From: Erwinia aphidicola
GTDB lineage: Bacteria > Pseudomonadota > Gammaproteobacteria > Enterobacterales > Enterobacteriaceae
Direction: 5' to 3'
Assembly: GCF_024169515.1 (NCBI RefSeq)
Contig: NZ_JAMKCQ010000001.1
Coordinates: forward strand, 3,906,001 to 3,970,000
DNA length: 64,000 nucleotides
Below the pieces are notes generated by a model. That model made no database searches. It saw only the letters and a list, made by a program, of their open reading frames with translations, and was not told the origin of the DNA. A program made the translations under genes and the position numbers. This document shows, piece by piece, positions 49,553 through 58,448 of the stretch (the first letter of the stretch is position 1; each line of letters begins with the position of its first letter).

Positions 49553-49675
49553 TTACCAGAACAGGGTGACAGCAATGGCTGCCGCCCAGCAGACTGAAGA
49601 GAAACTTAACAGAGTAATCCAGCTAAACGAACGCAGCATGCCAGCATCTTCAATTGAGTTAATCATGTTTTTCAT
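49553..49675 (-). CDS. Unrecognised 40-residue single-pass membrane protein
   Basis: This small gene starts at ATG 49675 after ACGAGACT and stops at TAA. The product starts MKNMINSIEDAGMLRSF and continues with one hydrophobic helix, SWITLLSFSSVCWAAAIAVT, ending LFW. Its helix aligns without gaps to those of YmiA and YmiC in this window (W, T/S, then S-S/A-L/V-F/C-W). It sits alone between rnb and rpfR. I do not recognise it by name. The start and the helix are clear, but coding has not been tested by conservation. Confidence 0.6.
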   Translation of the reverse strand: MKNMINSIEDAGMLRSFSWITLLSFSSVCWAAAIAVTLFW

Positions 49676-49840
49676 CGTAGTCTCGTTGATATTGTCGGCG
49701 GAGGGGTTCCTGTCCCGAATCTGAGGCTAGTTTGGCAGATGGCGGGTTATGACAATATCGGACGCGACTGACGGTTCTGTAGGGTAAATGACTTTTATTT
49801 GTAGGAAAGATACTACTAGGGGTGGGGGGGAGGAAAAGAG

Positions 49841-49866
49841 GGCGGGATAAGCTAAGTTATCCCGCC
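49841..49866 (-). terminator. Terminator of rnb
   Basis: The ten-base stem GGCGGGATAA / TTATCCCGCC with a six-base loop lies ten bases after the rnb stop; on the minus strand it is followed by CTCTTTTCC. Confidence 0.8.
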
Positions 49867-49876
49867 GCTTTCACGG

Positions 49877-51814
49877 TCAGGCGACCGGACGAGCCACGAT
49901 GCTGCGGGTTTCCATGCGCACTTCGGCGATGGTCACCTCAATCAGGTCGGTGACGCGATAGACCACCTCACCTTTGATCTGCACCGTGCCGTTTTCATTG
50001 CTCAGCACCAGCTCATCGCGTACCGCATGAATAAACGGTGCCGGGATAAAGGCGACAGCGCCGTTATCCTGCAGACGAACACGCATGCCCCCGCGCGAGA
50101 CGTCGATAACCTCGGCGCTAAAGCGCCGATCGGTGCCGACCGCTTTCTCAAGGAATCGCGAGTAGAGCCAGTCACCGACATCGCGCTCCGCCATGCGGTT
50201 TTGACGGCGGCGCTCGGCCATTTTCACCGTCAGCTCATCGGCAGGGCGCTCAGCGGCTTCACCTTTGATCATCGCTTTCAGCAGGCGGTGGTTAACCATG
50301 TCGCCGTACTTACGAATAGGGGAAGTCCAGGTGGCGTACGCCTCAAGGCCAAGACCGAAGTGCGGGCCAGGAGTGATGCTCACCTCAGCAAAAGACTGGA
50401 AGCGGCGAATGCGGCTGTCAAGGAACTGGGTGGGTAGCGCATCCAGCTCACGGCGCAGGTTACGGAAACCGTCCAGCGTGGCAATCGCCAGCGGATCGGC
50501 GGTGACGCCGTGGTTGGCCAGCACGCCAGCAGCCAGCTCCGCGTTAGCTGCATCAAAGCCGAGGTGCACGTTATACACGCCAAAGCCCAGCTTATCGCGC
50601 AGCACGGTGGCAGCGCAGATATTGGCAAGGATCATCGACTCTTCCACGATGCGGTTAGCAATGCGGCGGTGTTCGGCGACGATATCCAGCACTTCGCCTT
50701 TCTCACCCAGCAGGAAGCGGAAATCAGGGCGATCTTTAAACACCAGCGCATGCGCCTGGCGCCACGCGCTGCGTGCCAGGCACAAGCGGTGCAGCAGGCG
50801 GATCTGCTCAGCAATCGCTTCGCTTTCCGGCTGCCATTCGCCGCTATTTTCCAGCCAGTCAGACACGTTGTCGTAGACCAGCTTGGATTTTGACTCAATC
50901 CAGGCGGCGAAGAAGTGGATATCCTCACCCAGGGTGCCATCCGCAGCCACGGTCACGCGGCAGGCCAGCACCGGACGGCGCTCGCCGGCGCGCAGTGAAC
51001 AGGTGTCATCAGACAGCTGGCGCGGCAGCATCGGGATATTAAAGCCCGGCAGATAGTTGGTGAATGAGCGTTCAGCGGCAACCGCATCCAGCTTGCTGCC
51101 CACTGGCACGTAAGCCGTCGGGTCAGCGATGGCGATGGTCAGACTCAGCGCGCCGTCGGCGGCTTCTTCCACATAGAGCGCATCATCCATATCTTCGGTG
51201 CTGGCGCTATCGATGGTGACGAAGTTCAGGGCAGTGAGGTCTTCACGCTCCAGTCCTTCATCCAGCATCTCTTCCGGCGCAGCCACGTCCGGGGCTTCAC
51301 GCTCCAGATTATGGCGCGACAGCGTTACCCACCAGGGAGCCAGATGGTCATCCGCAGTGGTAATAAATTCGGTCAGTTCAGCATAGAAGGTGCGGTCGCC
51401 CTTCAGCGGATGGCGGCGCATCTCTGCCACCGCCCAGTCTCCGGCCTGGAAGTCATGCTTCACACTGCGCTCTGCGCGGCACTGGATCGCATCTTTCAGC
51501 AGGGGATGGTCGGGAACGATCGACAGGCGGTCATCTTTTCTCTGTACCCGGCCTACAAAACGCGTCAGGAAAGGTTCAATCAGCGTTTCAGGATCGGCAA
51601 CTTCGCGATCTTTGTCGGTCTGAATCACTGCGCTCACGCGGTCACCGTGCATCACTTTTTTCATGAACGGTGGCGGAATAAAGTAGCTTTTCTGCGGGTC
51701 GACTTCCAGGAAGCCAAAACCTTTTTCCGTGCCTTTTACCACACCCTCAACACGCGGTGTCTGGGAGTGGAGTTTCTCTTTAAGCTGCGCGAGCAGCGGG
51801 TTATCCTGGAACAT
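49877..51814 (-). CDS. rnb: Exoribonuclease II
   Basis: RNase II degrades single-stranded RNA processively 3' to 5'. It has 645 residues (E. coli 644). Two N-terminal cold-shock domains (about 1-170) precede the RNB domain, whose metal-binding aspartates are in [15 protein letters not shown] (about 200-212), and a C-terminal S1 domain (about 555-645). It begins [18 protein letters not shown], as in E. coli. In E. coli fabI lies upstream; here a molybdopterin oxidoreductase gene takes that place. Confidence 0.98.
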   Translation of the reverse strand: MFQDNPLLAQLKEKLHSQTPRVEGVVKGTEKGFGFLEVDPQKSYFIPPPFMKKVMHGDRVSAVIQTDKDREVADPETLIEPFLTRFVGRVQRKDDRLSIVPDHPLLKDAIQCRAERSVKHDFQAGDWAVAEMRRHPLKGDRTFYAELTEFITTADDHLAPWWVTLSRHNLEREAPDVAAPEEMLDEGLEREDLTALNFVTIDSASTEDMDDALYVEEAADGALSLTIAIADPTAYVPVGSKLDAVAAERSFTNYLPGFNIPMLPRQLSDDTCSLRAGERRPVLACRVTVAADGTLGEDIHFFAAWIESKSKLVYDNVSDWLENSGEWQPESEAIAEQIRLLHRLCLARSAWRQAHALVFKDRPDFRFLLGEKGEVLDIVAEHRRIANRIVEESMILANICAATVLRDKLGFGVYNVHLGFDAANAELAAGVLANHGVTADPLAIATLDGFRNLRRELDALPTQFLDSRIRRFQSFAEVSITPGPHFGLGLEAYATWTSPIRKYGDMVNHRLLKAMIKGEAAERPADELTVKMAERRRQNRMAERDVGDWLYSRFLEKAVGTDRRFSAEVIDVSRGGMRVRLQDNGAVAFIPAPFIHAVRDELVLSNENGTVQIKGEVVYRVTDLIEVTIAEVRMETRSIVARPVA

Positions 51815-51880
51815 AATTTCAACGTTTTCGTGGCCTAAGAGCGGCAGACAGTTTTACGCGATTAACCGCGCTACGGCAAG

Positions 51881-51900
51881 AAAAAACCCCGTTTCCGGGG
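51881..51900 (-). terminator. Terminator of the FdhF/YdeP-family gene
   Basis: On the minus strand CCCCG-GAAA-CGGGG forms a GNRA-capped hairpin followed by six T. It separates this gene from rnb. Confidence 0.8.
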
Positions 51901-51962
51901 GCTGTAGGGGTCGACCCTTTTTTCCGGTAGACCCGTTATGTCCCCGTACTGTTAAGCACGCA

Positions 51963-54269
51963 TCAGGCAATGCGCAGGCCCGGCGTCACCGGTGAGAGCG
52001 TAATTTTTACCGGCACGGACTTGGAGGTCGGGGTACCGCTGCCGTCACCAAAACTGGAAAGCGGAACCAGCGGGTTAGTTTCCGGATAATAGGCCGCGAG
52101 ATTACCGCGTGGGATGGCGTAAGGCACCAGCTTGAAGCCGCTCACTTTGCGGGTAATTCCATCGTTCCACAGGGTTTCAATATCCACGTTGTCGCCGGCG
52201 GCGTAGCCCATGCTTTCCATATCCTGCGGATTGATGAACAGCACCTCGCGCTGGCCATATACGCCACGGTAACGGTCATCAAGGCCGTAAATGGTGGTGT
52301 TGTACTGATCGTGAGAACGCAGGGTCTGCAGCGTAAACGGCACTTCCTCATCCAGCTGCGGGAACAGCGAAGTGGGCAGGGCAGCGGCGCTGAACTGGGC
52401 TTTCTCATTCAGGGTAGTAAAGCGCAGCTCGGCGGCAGCATTACCCAGGTAGAAACCGCCTTTCAGATCGCATTTGGCGTTGAAATCGCTAAAGCCCGGA
52501 ATCGTCGCGGCAATATGGTCACGGATTTTGTTGTAGTCACCGGCAAGCGATAACCAGTCAACTTTATCGCTGCCCAGCACGGCATTGGCGATCCCCGCGA
52601 CAATCCAGGTTTCTGAGCGCTGGGTATCGGCGAGAGGTTTGCCGACGCCCTCGGAGGCATGCACCATGCTGAAAGAGTCTTCGACGGTAATAAACTGCGC
52701 ACCGCTGGCCTGCACATCCTGCTCGGTACGGCCAAGCGTTGGCAGGATCAGCGCATCGATCGCCCCCGGGCAGAGATGGCTGCGGTTAAGCTTGGTGCTG
52801 ATTTGCACGGTCAGGCCGCAGCGTCTTAAGGCTTCTTCGGTGCGAGGGCTGTCCGGGGCGGCTGCCGCGAGATTGCCACCGAGGGCGATCAGCACTTTAA
52901 CCTCGTCGCGCAGCATCGCTTCCAGGGCTTCAACGGTGTTATGGCCGATTTCACGCGGCGGCTCAAAGCCGAAATGCTGACCCAGGCTGTCGAGAAACGC
53001 TTTAGACGGTTTCTCATCAATGCCCATAGTGCGGTTGCCCTGCACGTTACTGTGGCCGCGCACCGGGCAAAGTCCGGCACCTTTTTTACCCAGTTGACCA
53101 AACAGCAGCTGCAGGTTGACGATTTCACGCACGGTATCCACCGAGTGCTTGTGCTGGGTAATGCCCATCGCCCAGGTACAGATCACCCGCTCGGAGTGTT
53201 GATAGATGGCGGCGGCTTCGCGAATTTGCTGTTCACTCAGGCCGGACTGGCTGACAATGTGTGACCATTCAGTGGCGTCAACTTCGGCCAGGTAAGCCTC
53301 CATCCCTTCAGTTTTGGCATTGATAAACACTTCATCAAACAGGCCCTTTTCACCCTGCGCCACTCGCGCACGATGGTTTTCTGCCAGCACTTTCACCATG
53401 CCGCGCACCGCCGCCATATCCCCGCCGAGATTCGGCTGATAGTAGGTCGAGCTGATTTTACCGGCCATGCTGGTCACCACTTCCAGCGGTTTCTGCGGGT
53501 CGGCAAAACGCTCCAGCCCGCGCTCGCGCAGGGTATTGAACGTGACGATTTTCGCCCCGCGATCGGCGGCGTGGCGCAGGCTGTGCAGCATACGCGGATG
53601 GTTGGTGCCGGGGTTCTGACCGAACACGAAAATCGCATCAGCATGGTCAAAATCGTCCAGGCGGATGGTGCCTTTGCCGACGCCGATGCTGCGTTTCAAA
53701 CCGGTGCCGCTGGCTTCGTGGCACATGTTAGAGCAGTCGGGGAAGTTATTGCTGCCGTTCATCCGGCCAAACAGCTGATACAGCCAGGAGGCTTCATTAC
53801 TGGCGCGCCCGGAGGTGTACAGCTCCATCTGGTCAGGATTGTCCATCGCCTTGATATGGGAAGCGATAAGCTGGAAGGCATCGTCCCAGCTAATAGGCTC
53901 GTAGCGGTCGGTGGCGCGGTTATAGCGCAGCGGTTCGGTCAGGCGCCCCTGATATTCGAGGAAGTAATCGCTCTGCTGATACAGTGCCGAGACGCTATGC
54001 TGTGCAAAGAAATCGGCACCGATATTGCGGTGGGTGGCTTCCCAGGTCACCGCTTTCGCACCGTTCTCGCAGAAGCTGAAGGTACTTTTATTATCATCAC
54101 CCCAGGCACAGCCCGGGCAGTCAAAGCCTTTCGCTTTGTTCATGCGCATCAGATTGCGCAGATTTTTGATCACTTGCTTGCTGTCAAAAACGAAGCGGGT
54201 CGTGGCTTCCAGTGAACCCCAACCGCCCGCAGCGGCCTGGTAAGGTTTGATGGCTTCTTTAAATTTCAT
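51963..54269 (-). CDS. FdhF/YdeP-family molybdopterin oxidoreductase
   Basis: This 768-residue cytoplasmic protein aligns along its length with E. coli YdeP, a formate dehydrogenase H-like molybdopterin protein linked to acid resistance with no proven reaction. Landmarks are FDCPGCAW (Cys51, Cys54), the NNFPDCSNMCHEASG block, FGQNPGTNHPRM for pterin binding, PVRGHSNVQGNRTMG, LNRSHLCPG and RSHDQYNTTIYGLDDRYRG in the molydopterin-dinucleotide domain. The usual 4Fe-4S four-cysteine set of FdhF is only partly present. No fdhD or electron-transfer partner is next to it. An in-frame ATG at 54269 with a following YQAAAGGWG matches the family start. Confidence 0.88.
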   Translation of the reverse strand: MKFKEAIKPYQAAAGGWGSLEATTRFVFDSKQVIKNLRNLMRMNKAKGFDCPGCAWGDDNKSTFSFCENGAKAVTWEATHRNIGADFFAQHSVSALYQQSDYFLEYQGRLTEPLRYNRATDRYEPISWDDAFQLIASHIKAMDNPDQMELYTSGRASNEASWLYQLFGRMNGSNNFPDCSNMCHEASGTGLKRSIGVGKGTIRLDDFDHADAIFVFGQNPGTNHPRMLHSLRHAADRGAKIVTFNTLRERGLERFADPQKPLEVVTSMAGKISSTYYQPNLGGDMAAVRGMVKVLAENHRARVAQGEKGLFDEVFINAKTEGMEAYLAEVDATEWSHIVSQSGLSEQQIREAAAIYQHSERVICTWAMGITQHKHSVDTVREIVNLQLLFGQLGKKGAGLCPVRGHSNVQGNRTMGIDEKPSKAFLDSLGQHFGFEPPREIGHNTVEALEAMLRDEVKVLIALGGNLAAAAPDSPRTEEALRRCGLTVQISTKLNRSHLCPGAIDALILPTLGRTEQDVQASGAQFITVEDSFSMVHASEGVGKPLADTQRSETWIVAGIANAVLGSDKVDWLSLAGDYNKIRDHIAATIPGFSDFNAKCDLKGGFYLGNAAAELRFTTLNEKAQFSAAALPTSLFPQLDEEVPFTLQTLRSHDQYNTTIYGLDDRYRGVYGQREVLFINPQDMESMGYAAGDNVDIETLWNDGITRKVSGFKLVPYAIPRGNLAAYYPETNPLVPLSSFGDGSGTPTSKSVPVKITLSPVTPGLRIA

Positions 54270-54402
54270 TATCTCGCAGGCTTATGTTGAATAATTGTTA
54301 TGAGTATATGTCTTCTTTATGGCAATTCTGCGAGTGGCAGGGGAATTTGTCTAATTGATTGAGGAAATGGTGCGATAGGCGCTGTTTATCATGGCAGGCG
54401 CA

Positions 54403-54424
54403 GAAGTGTGATTGCGCTCAAAAA
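54403..54424 (+). promoter_or_regulatory. CRP-like site upstream of the PTS gene
   Basis: TGTGA-N6-TCAAA at 54407-54422 is close to the CRP consensus TGTGA-N6-TCACA, about 90 bases before the PTS permease start. Catabolite control would be expected for a sugar permease. It could instead act on the divergent oxidoreductase gene. Confidence 0.5.
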
Positions 54425-54511
54425 TTAACCGTTAAAATTGTCGCTGAAGACGATCTTAATCAAGCACGCGACTAATACTTAGCTCTTTGCAGTCAGAGCG
54501 GGAGAGGTCAG

Positions 54512-56101
54512 ATGAAAGAGTTTGCCAGCAAGATCCACGCCTTCGGCAAAGCGCTGATGATGCCGATTTCGGTGATTGCCGCCGCCGGCATTTTCCTTGG
54601 TGTGGCGGCGGCGTTGCAAAATCCGGCGATTACCGGGGAGGCCTTCGCCCGCATGCAGACGCCCCAGCTGATCATTGGCTTTATCCGTAAGGTCGCCGGG
54701 GCGCTGTTTGCTAACCTGCCGCTGTTCTTTGCCGTTGCCAGCGCCATTGGCCTGGCAAAAGCGGAGAAACCGACGGCCGCCTTTGCCGCGGTGATCGGTT
54801 TCATCGCTATGCACGTGGGCGTGAGCGCCACGCTAGCCGCCAAGGGTCTGACCGCTGCCACCACCACACCCGCCGCGCTCCAGCAGCAGGGCATGGACCA
54901 GACAACAGCGATGATGACCTCGGCGGAATATATCCCGATGCTCGGTATCTTTACCTACAACATGAGCGTGCTGGGCGGGGTGATTGCCGGGCTGCTGACG
55001 GTGGCGATCCATAACCGCTGCTACACCACTCAACTGCCGACCGCTATCAGCTTTTTCGGCGGGCGGCGCTTTGTGCCGATTGTCACCGTGCTGGTGCTGC
55101 CGCTGGTGGGCGTGCTGCTGGCGTTAATCTGGCCGACGATTGGCGCAGGTATTGCCTGGGTCGGGGAGCTGATTGGCAAAAGCGGCCAGTACGGCGCCTT
55201 GCTCTACGGTACCAGTGAACGCCTGCTGATCCCAACCGGGTTACATCACATCCTCAATGAAACCGTGCGCTTTACGCCGATTGGTGGTATTGCCACGGTA
55301 GACGGGCAGACGATTGTCGGCGCGCTGAACATCTTTAACACCTCACTGACGCATCCCGGCTCGGTGGCGGATGCCACGGTGCAGGAGGCCACGCGTTTCC
55401 TCGCCCAGGGTAAAATCCCGGTGATGATGTTTGGCCTGCCCGCCGCCGCGCTGGCGATGTATCACTGTGCGCGACCGGAACATAAACAGCGGGTGAAGGC
55501 GCTGGTAATGGCCGGGGCGCTCACCTCGTTTACCACCGGGATCACCGAGCCGCTGGAGTTCTGCTTTATCTTTGTCTCGCCGGTGCTCTACATCCTGCAC
55601 GCCCTGCTGAGCGGGCTGTCGTTTATGCTGATGTCGCTGATGCACCTGATGATTGGCAACATTCAGGGCGGTGCAATTGACCTGGTGGTGTTCGGCATTC
55701 TGGGCGGCAGCAAAACGGCCTGGTGGTGGAGCGTGGTGCTCGGGCTAATCTACGTGCCGATCTACTACTACGGCTTTAAATTCATCATCCTGCGTATGCG
55801 GGTGGAAACCCCGGGGCGAGAATCCGGGCAGGAACCGCAGCAGGAGACCGTTGCCGCCGACGAGCGCACCCGCGTGATTATCAGCGGGCTGGGCGGAAAG
55901 GCCAATATAGAGGACGTCGATTGCTGCTTCACCCGTCTGCGCGTGCGCGTTAAGCAGATGAACGAGGTAGTGGACCAGACGCTGATGAGCACCGGTGCCA
56001 ATGGCGTAAACCGCGTCAGCGATCGTGATGTGCAGGTGATTTACGGGCCGCAGGTAGAGAAAATAGCCAGCGAGGTGAAAAGTGCGCTGGGCGTGGCATG
56101 A
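54512..56101 (+). CDS. PTS permease EIICB, glucose/alpha-glucoside family
   Basis: This 529-residue phosphotransferase permease takes up and phosphorylates a sugar using phosphate from EIIA, HPr and PEP. The EIIC domain (about 1-430, ten or so membrane spans) has GTSERLLIPTGLHHILNE and the GITEPLEF motif. The EIIB domain (about 450-529) has the phosphocysteine in IEDVDCCFTRLRVRV (471/472). There is no EIIA domain, so the glucose EIIA (Crr) is presumably used. Similarity is greatest to glucoside-type permeases such as GlvC/AglA, but no phospho-glucosidase is nearby, so the substrate is open. Confidence 0.85.
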   Translation: MKEFASKIHAFGKALMMPISVIAAAGIFLGVAAALQNPAITGEAFARMQTPQLIIGFIRKVAGALFANLPLFFAVASAIGLAKAEKPTAAFAAVIGFIAMHVGVSATLAAKGLTAATTTPAALQQQGMDQTTAMMTSAEYIPMLGIFTYNMSVLGGVIAGLLTVAIHNRCYTTQLPTAISFFGGRRFVPIVTVLVLPLVGVLLALIWPTIGAGIAWVGELIGKSGQYGALLYGTSERLLIPTGLHHILNETVRFTPIGGIATVDGQTIVGALNIFNTSLTHPGSVADATVQEATRFLAQGKIPVMMFGLPAAALAMYHCARPEHKQRVKALVMAGALTSFTTGITEPLEFCFIFVSPVLYILHALLSGLSFMLMSLMHLMIGNIQGGAIDLVVFGILGGSKTAWWWSVVLGLIYVPIYYYGFKFIILRMRVETPGRESGQEPQQETVAADERTRVIISGLGGKANIEDVDCCFTRLRVRVKQMNEVVDQTLMSTGANGVNRVSDRDVQVIYGPQVEKIASEVKSALGVA

Positions 56102-56163
56102 AGTCGCGTTTCTGGCTCTCAGGCTGTTACTATTAGCAAAAATTTACCAATAAAATAACCATT

Positions 56164-57060
56164 ATGGATATCAAGCAGCTCATCTACCTGTGCAACCTCG
56201 AGCGCGAGCGCCACTTTGGCCGTGCCGCAGAAGCCAGCTTTGTCAGTCAGCCCACGCTTTCGATGCGCCTGAAAAATCTGGAAATTGAGCTGGGGCTGTC
56301 GCTGATTAACCGCAGCAATAACTTCGACGGCTTCACCCCGGAAGGGGAGCGTGTGCTCTCGTGGGCGCGGGAGATCGTCTCGGTCTATCAGGGCTTAAAG
56401 CTGGAAGTTGAGTCGCTGAAGCACGGGGTTAACGGCACGCTACGCATCGGCGTGGTGCCCCAGTGCAGCATCTCGCTGCCGGTGATGCTGAAGGCGATTA
56501 GCGAGCGCTATCCGCAGCTGGATTACCGCGTGGCGGTGCTGAGCGCCGATCAGCTGCTGGAAGCGCTGAATAGCCATACGGTGGATGTCGGCATTGGCTT
56601 CTTTGAGCTGTCGACGCTGCGTGAACTGCATTTTCAGGCAGAAACGCTGGTGGATAATGGCGTGGAGCTGCTGTTTCATCCGCAGCATTTTCCGCAGTTG
56701 AACGGCACAGAGCCGCTGACGCTGCCAGAGATCGCCGCGCTGCCGCTCTGTCTGGCCGATCAAACCCGCTATTTTCGCCGCTATGTTGACGGGCATTTTC
56801 GCGAAGCCGGGCTGGAGCTGCGCGTGGTGCTGGAGACCACCTCGGTATTTCAGCTGCTGCAGGGCGCGCAGGTGGGCCTGGGCTGCCTGATTTCTCCCGT
56901 CGGGCATCTGATCGCGGGGATGAGCGGTGAGCTGAGCCGCCGCGCGGTGGCGATGCCGCCGATGTCACGCCAGGCTGCGGTGGTGATCGCCGAGCCTGGT
57001 CGCGCCACTCCGCTGGCACAGCATTTCTTCGATGAAGTACGGCGCTGGCTGATGGGCTGA
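56164..57060 (+). CDS. LysR-family transcriptional regulator
   Basis: This 298-residue LysR-type regulator has an N-terminal winged helix-turn-helix (RHFGRAAEASFVSQPTLSMRLKNLE, about 17-41) and a two-lobe effector domain beginning LRIGVVPQCSISLP. It follows the PTS gene by 62 bases on the same strand and is convergent with the CMD-domain gene. It may control the PTS, the YdeP-like gene or the CMD gene; the sequence does not say which. I cannot assign a specific name. Confidence 0.85.
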   Translation: MDIKQLIYLCNLERERHFGRAAEASFVSQPTLSMRLKNLEIELGLSLINRSNNFDGFTPEGERVLSWAREIVSVYQGLKLEVESLKHGVNGTLRIGVVPQCSISLPVMLKAISERYPQLDYRVAVLSADQLLEALNSHTVDVGIGFFELSTLRELHFQAETLVDNGVELLFHPQHFPQLNGTEPLTLPEIAALPLCLADQTRYFRRYVDGHFREAGLELRVVLETTSVFQLLQGAQVGLGCLISPVGHLIAGMSGELSRRAVAMPPMSRQAAVVIAEPGRATPLAQHFFDEVRRWLMG

Positions 57061-57061
57061 G

Positions 57062-58210
57062 CTAACGCGCTGCCGTGCTGCCGAGGCCCTGCATCAGGCG
57101 GTTGCCCCAGCTGGCGTTAGCCACGCTAAGGATTATCGCAAACACTTGCGCGGTACTCAGCCCGGCCTCTTTCAGCGGTTGCACGTGCGCCGCGTTAACC
57201 CGCTCGGGCGAGCGCGTTAGCTGGGCTGCCAGCTGGATCACCGCCTGCTGCTGCCGGTCAGCCAGCGCCAGCGCTTGATCGACACTCGCCTGCAGTGCAT
57301 CACGCAATTCGCCCAGCGCTAAGCGGCCAAAGCAGGCAGCACTGCCGTTAATCCTTGCGGTCACTGCCGCCGCCAGCGTGGCCTGCGGCGAATGACGGAT
57401 TTCAGACAGTGCCTGCAGCAGGCTCGCCCAGCCGTACAGGGTTTTGCCGTCGTGCGCGAACAGCCAGGCACCGGCTTCCAGCTCGGCTATCGGCTGACAG
57501 AAAGTCAGGGCCTCTAACTGATCGGTTGCGGCGTAACGCATTTCGAGCGGCGGCAGGCTGGGCTGCCACTCTGCCGCGGTGCTGAACAGCTCGGGTTCCG
57601 CGTCTGCGGGCACCGTTACGCCCGGCATCCAGCGCACGGGCAGCGCCAGCAGGGCATGAATTCCAGCCACCACGCGGGCCTGGTAGCTGACAAAGCCAAT
57701 AATCTGGCTGAGCGTGACAATATCCGACGCACTGAGCCCCACATCATCCAGATGCTGTACGGCAGCGGCGTCAATCAGCGTTGGCTGGCTGGCAAGCTGG
57801 CGGGCATACTCGGTGATTTGCGTCAGGCGGCGATTGCTCTCACGCGATGAATCCGGCCCAGGCAGCGGGTTAAGCCGCGCCGCATAGTGATTACACAGGC
57901 GCTGAACGCCGGTAACCTGCGCCACCGTCAGCGCGCTGCTCAGTCGGTCATACAGCGTAAGCGTGTGGGTCAGGGTGGTGGTTAATTCGTTGGGGAACAG
58001 GATCTGATAGAGATCGCGGGAGGCCAGCAGTGCGGGCTGCACCTGCTGCAAAGTGGGGATCAGGTCGCCCTCGACCTGCTGCGCCAGACCAAGCAGGAAA
58101 CGGTCTTCAATAGTGGCAGCTTCGGGCACCAGCGGCGCGCGCTGCGCGGGCAGGCTGGTCTGGGTTTCATGATACCAGTGGTTGTTGCCGGTAAAGCGGC
58201 GCTGTTCCAT
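57062..58210 (-). CDS. Two-domain CMD/AhpD-like protein (fused Avi_7170/Avi_7169 type), cysteines absent
   Basis: The 382-residue protein has two tandem all-helical carboxymuconolactone decarboxylase (AhpD-like) domains. The first (about 35-175) contains LSASDIVTLSQIIGFVSYQARVVAG; the second (about 210-382) contains LSEIRHSP and ends AGLSTAQVFAIILSVANASWGNRLMQ. I see no CxxC in either domain, so peroxidase or thiol chemistry is doubtful. Homologous pairs are often near peptide-type ABC transporters, and this gene sits beside sap. ATG 58210 has AAGGA six bases upstream; ATG 58216 is too close to it. Function unknown. Confidence 0.7.
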   Translation of the reverse strand: MEQRRFTGNNHWYHETQTSLPAQRAPLVPEAATIEDRFLLGLAQQVEGDLIPTLQQVQPALLASRDLYQILFPNELTTTLTHTLTLYDRLSSALTVAQVTGVQRLCNHYAARLNPLPGPDSSRESNRRLTQITEYARQLASQPTLIDAAAVQHLDDVGLSASDIVTLSQIIGFVSYQARVVAGIHALLALPVRWMPGVTVPADAEPELFSTAAEWQPSLPPLEMRYAATDQLEALTFCQPIAELEAGAWLFAHDGKTLYGWASLLQALSEIRHSPQATLAAAVTARINGSAACFGRLALGELRDALQASVDQALALADRQQQAVIQLAAQLTRSPERVNAAHVQPLKEAGLSTAQVFAIILSVANASWGNRLMQGLGSTAAR

Positions 58211-58308
58211 GATCATTCCTTTTCAATTACGGCACGGGTATCCTGGCGTAAGCGCTAAAGCGAAAGAAATAATGTTCGGTGCTATCAAATAGCTGGATGG
58301 CATAAGCG

Positions 58309-58440
58309 GTGCCGTCGTAGGGGCGAGGCATGCCTCACCCTGGTCAGGCAGATGCCGGGTCAGGCAGTGCCGTCGTAGGGGCGAGGCATGCCTCACCCTG
58401 GTCAGGCAGTTGCCGGGTCAGGCATGCCTGACCCCTACGG
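58309..58440. repeat. Tandem 58-bp palindromic repeat between sapF and the CMD gene
   Basis: A 58-bp unit starts at 58309 and again at 58367 (GTGCCGTCGTAGGGGCGAGG...). Each unit contains GAGGCATGCCTC, a perfect palindrome, followed by GGTCAGGCAG. The array ends with a third, different palindrome, CAGGCATGCCTG, and CCCCTACGG, which is the complement of the opening GTAGGGG. The whole structure can fold into large hairpins. It resembles dispersed GTAGGGG-type palindromes of enterobacterial genomes and may double as the sapF transcript end. Confidence 0.8.
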
Positions 58441-58448
58441 GGTGGGGG

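Noticed and set aside
53373..54215. 280-codon frame opposite the YdeP-like gene
   Set aside because: Antisense shadow of a well-supported oxidoreductase gene.
58309..58440. Repeat array considered as a short CRISPR
   Set aside because: The 58-bp units are contiguous, with no unique spacers and no cas genes nearby.
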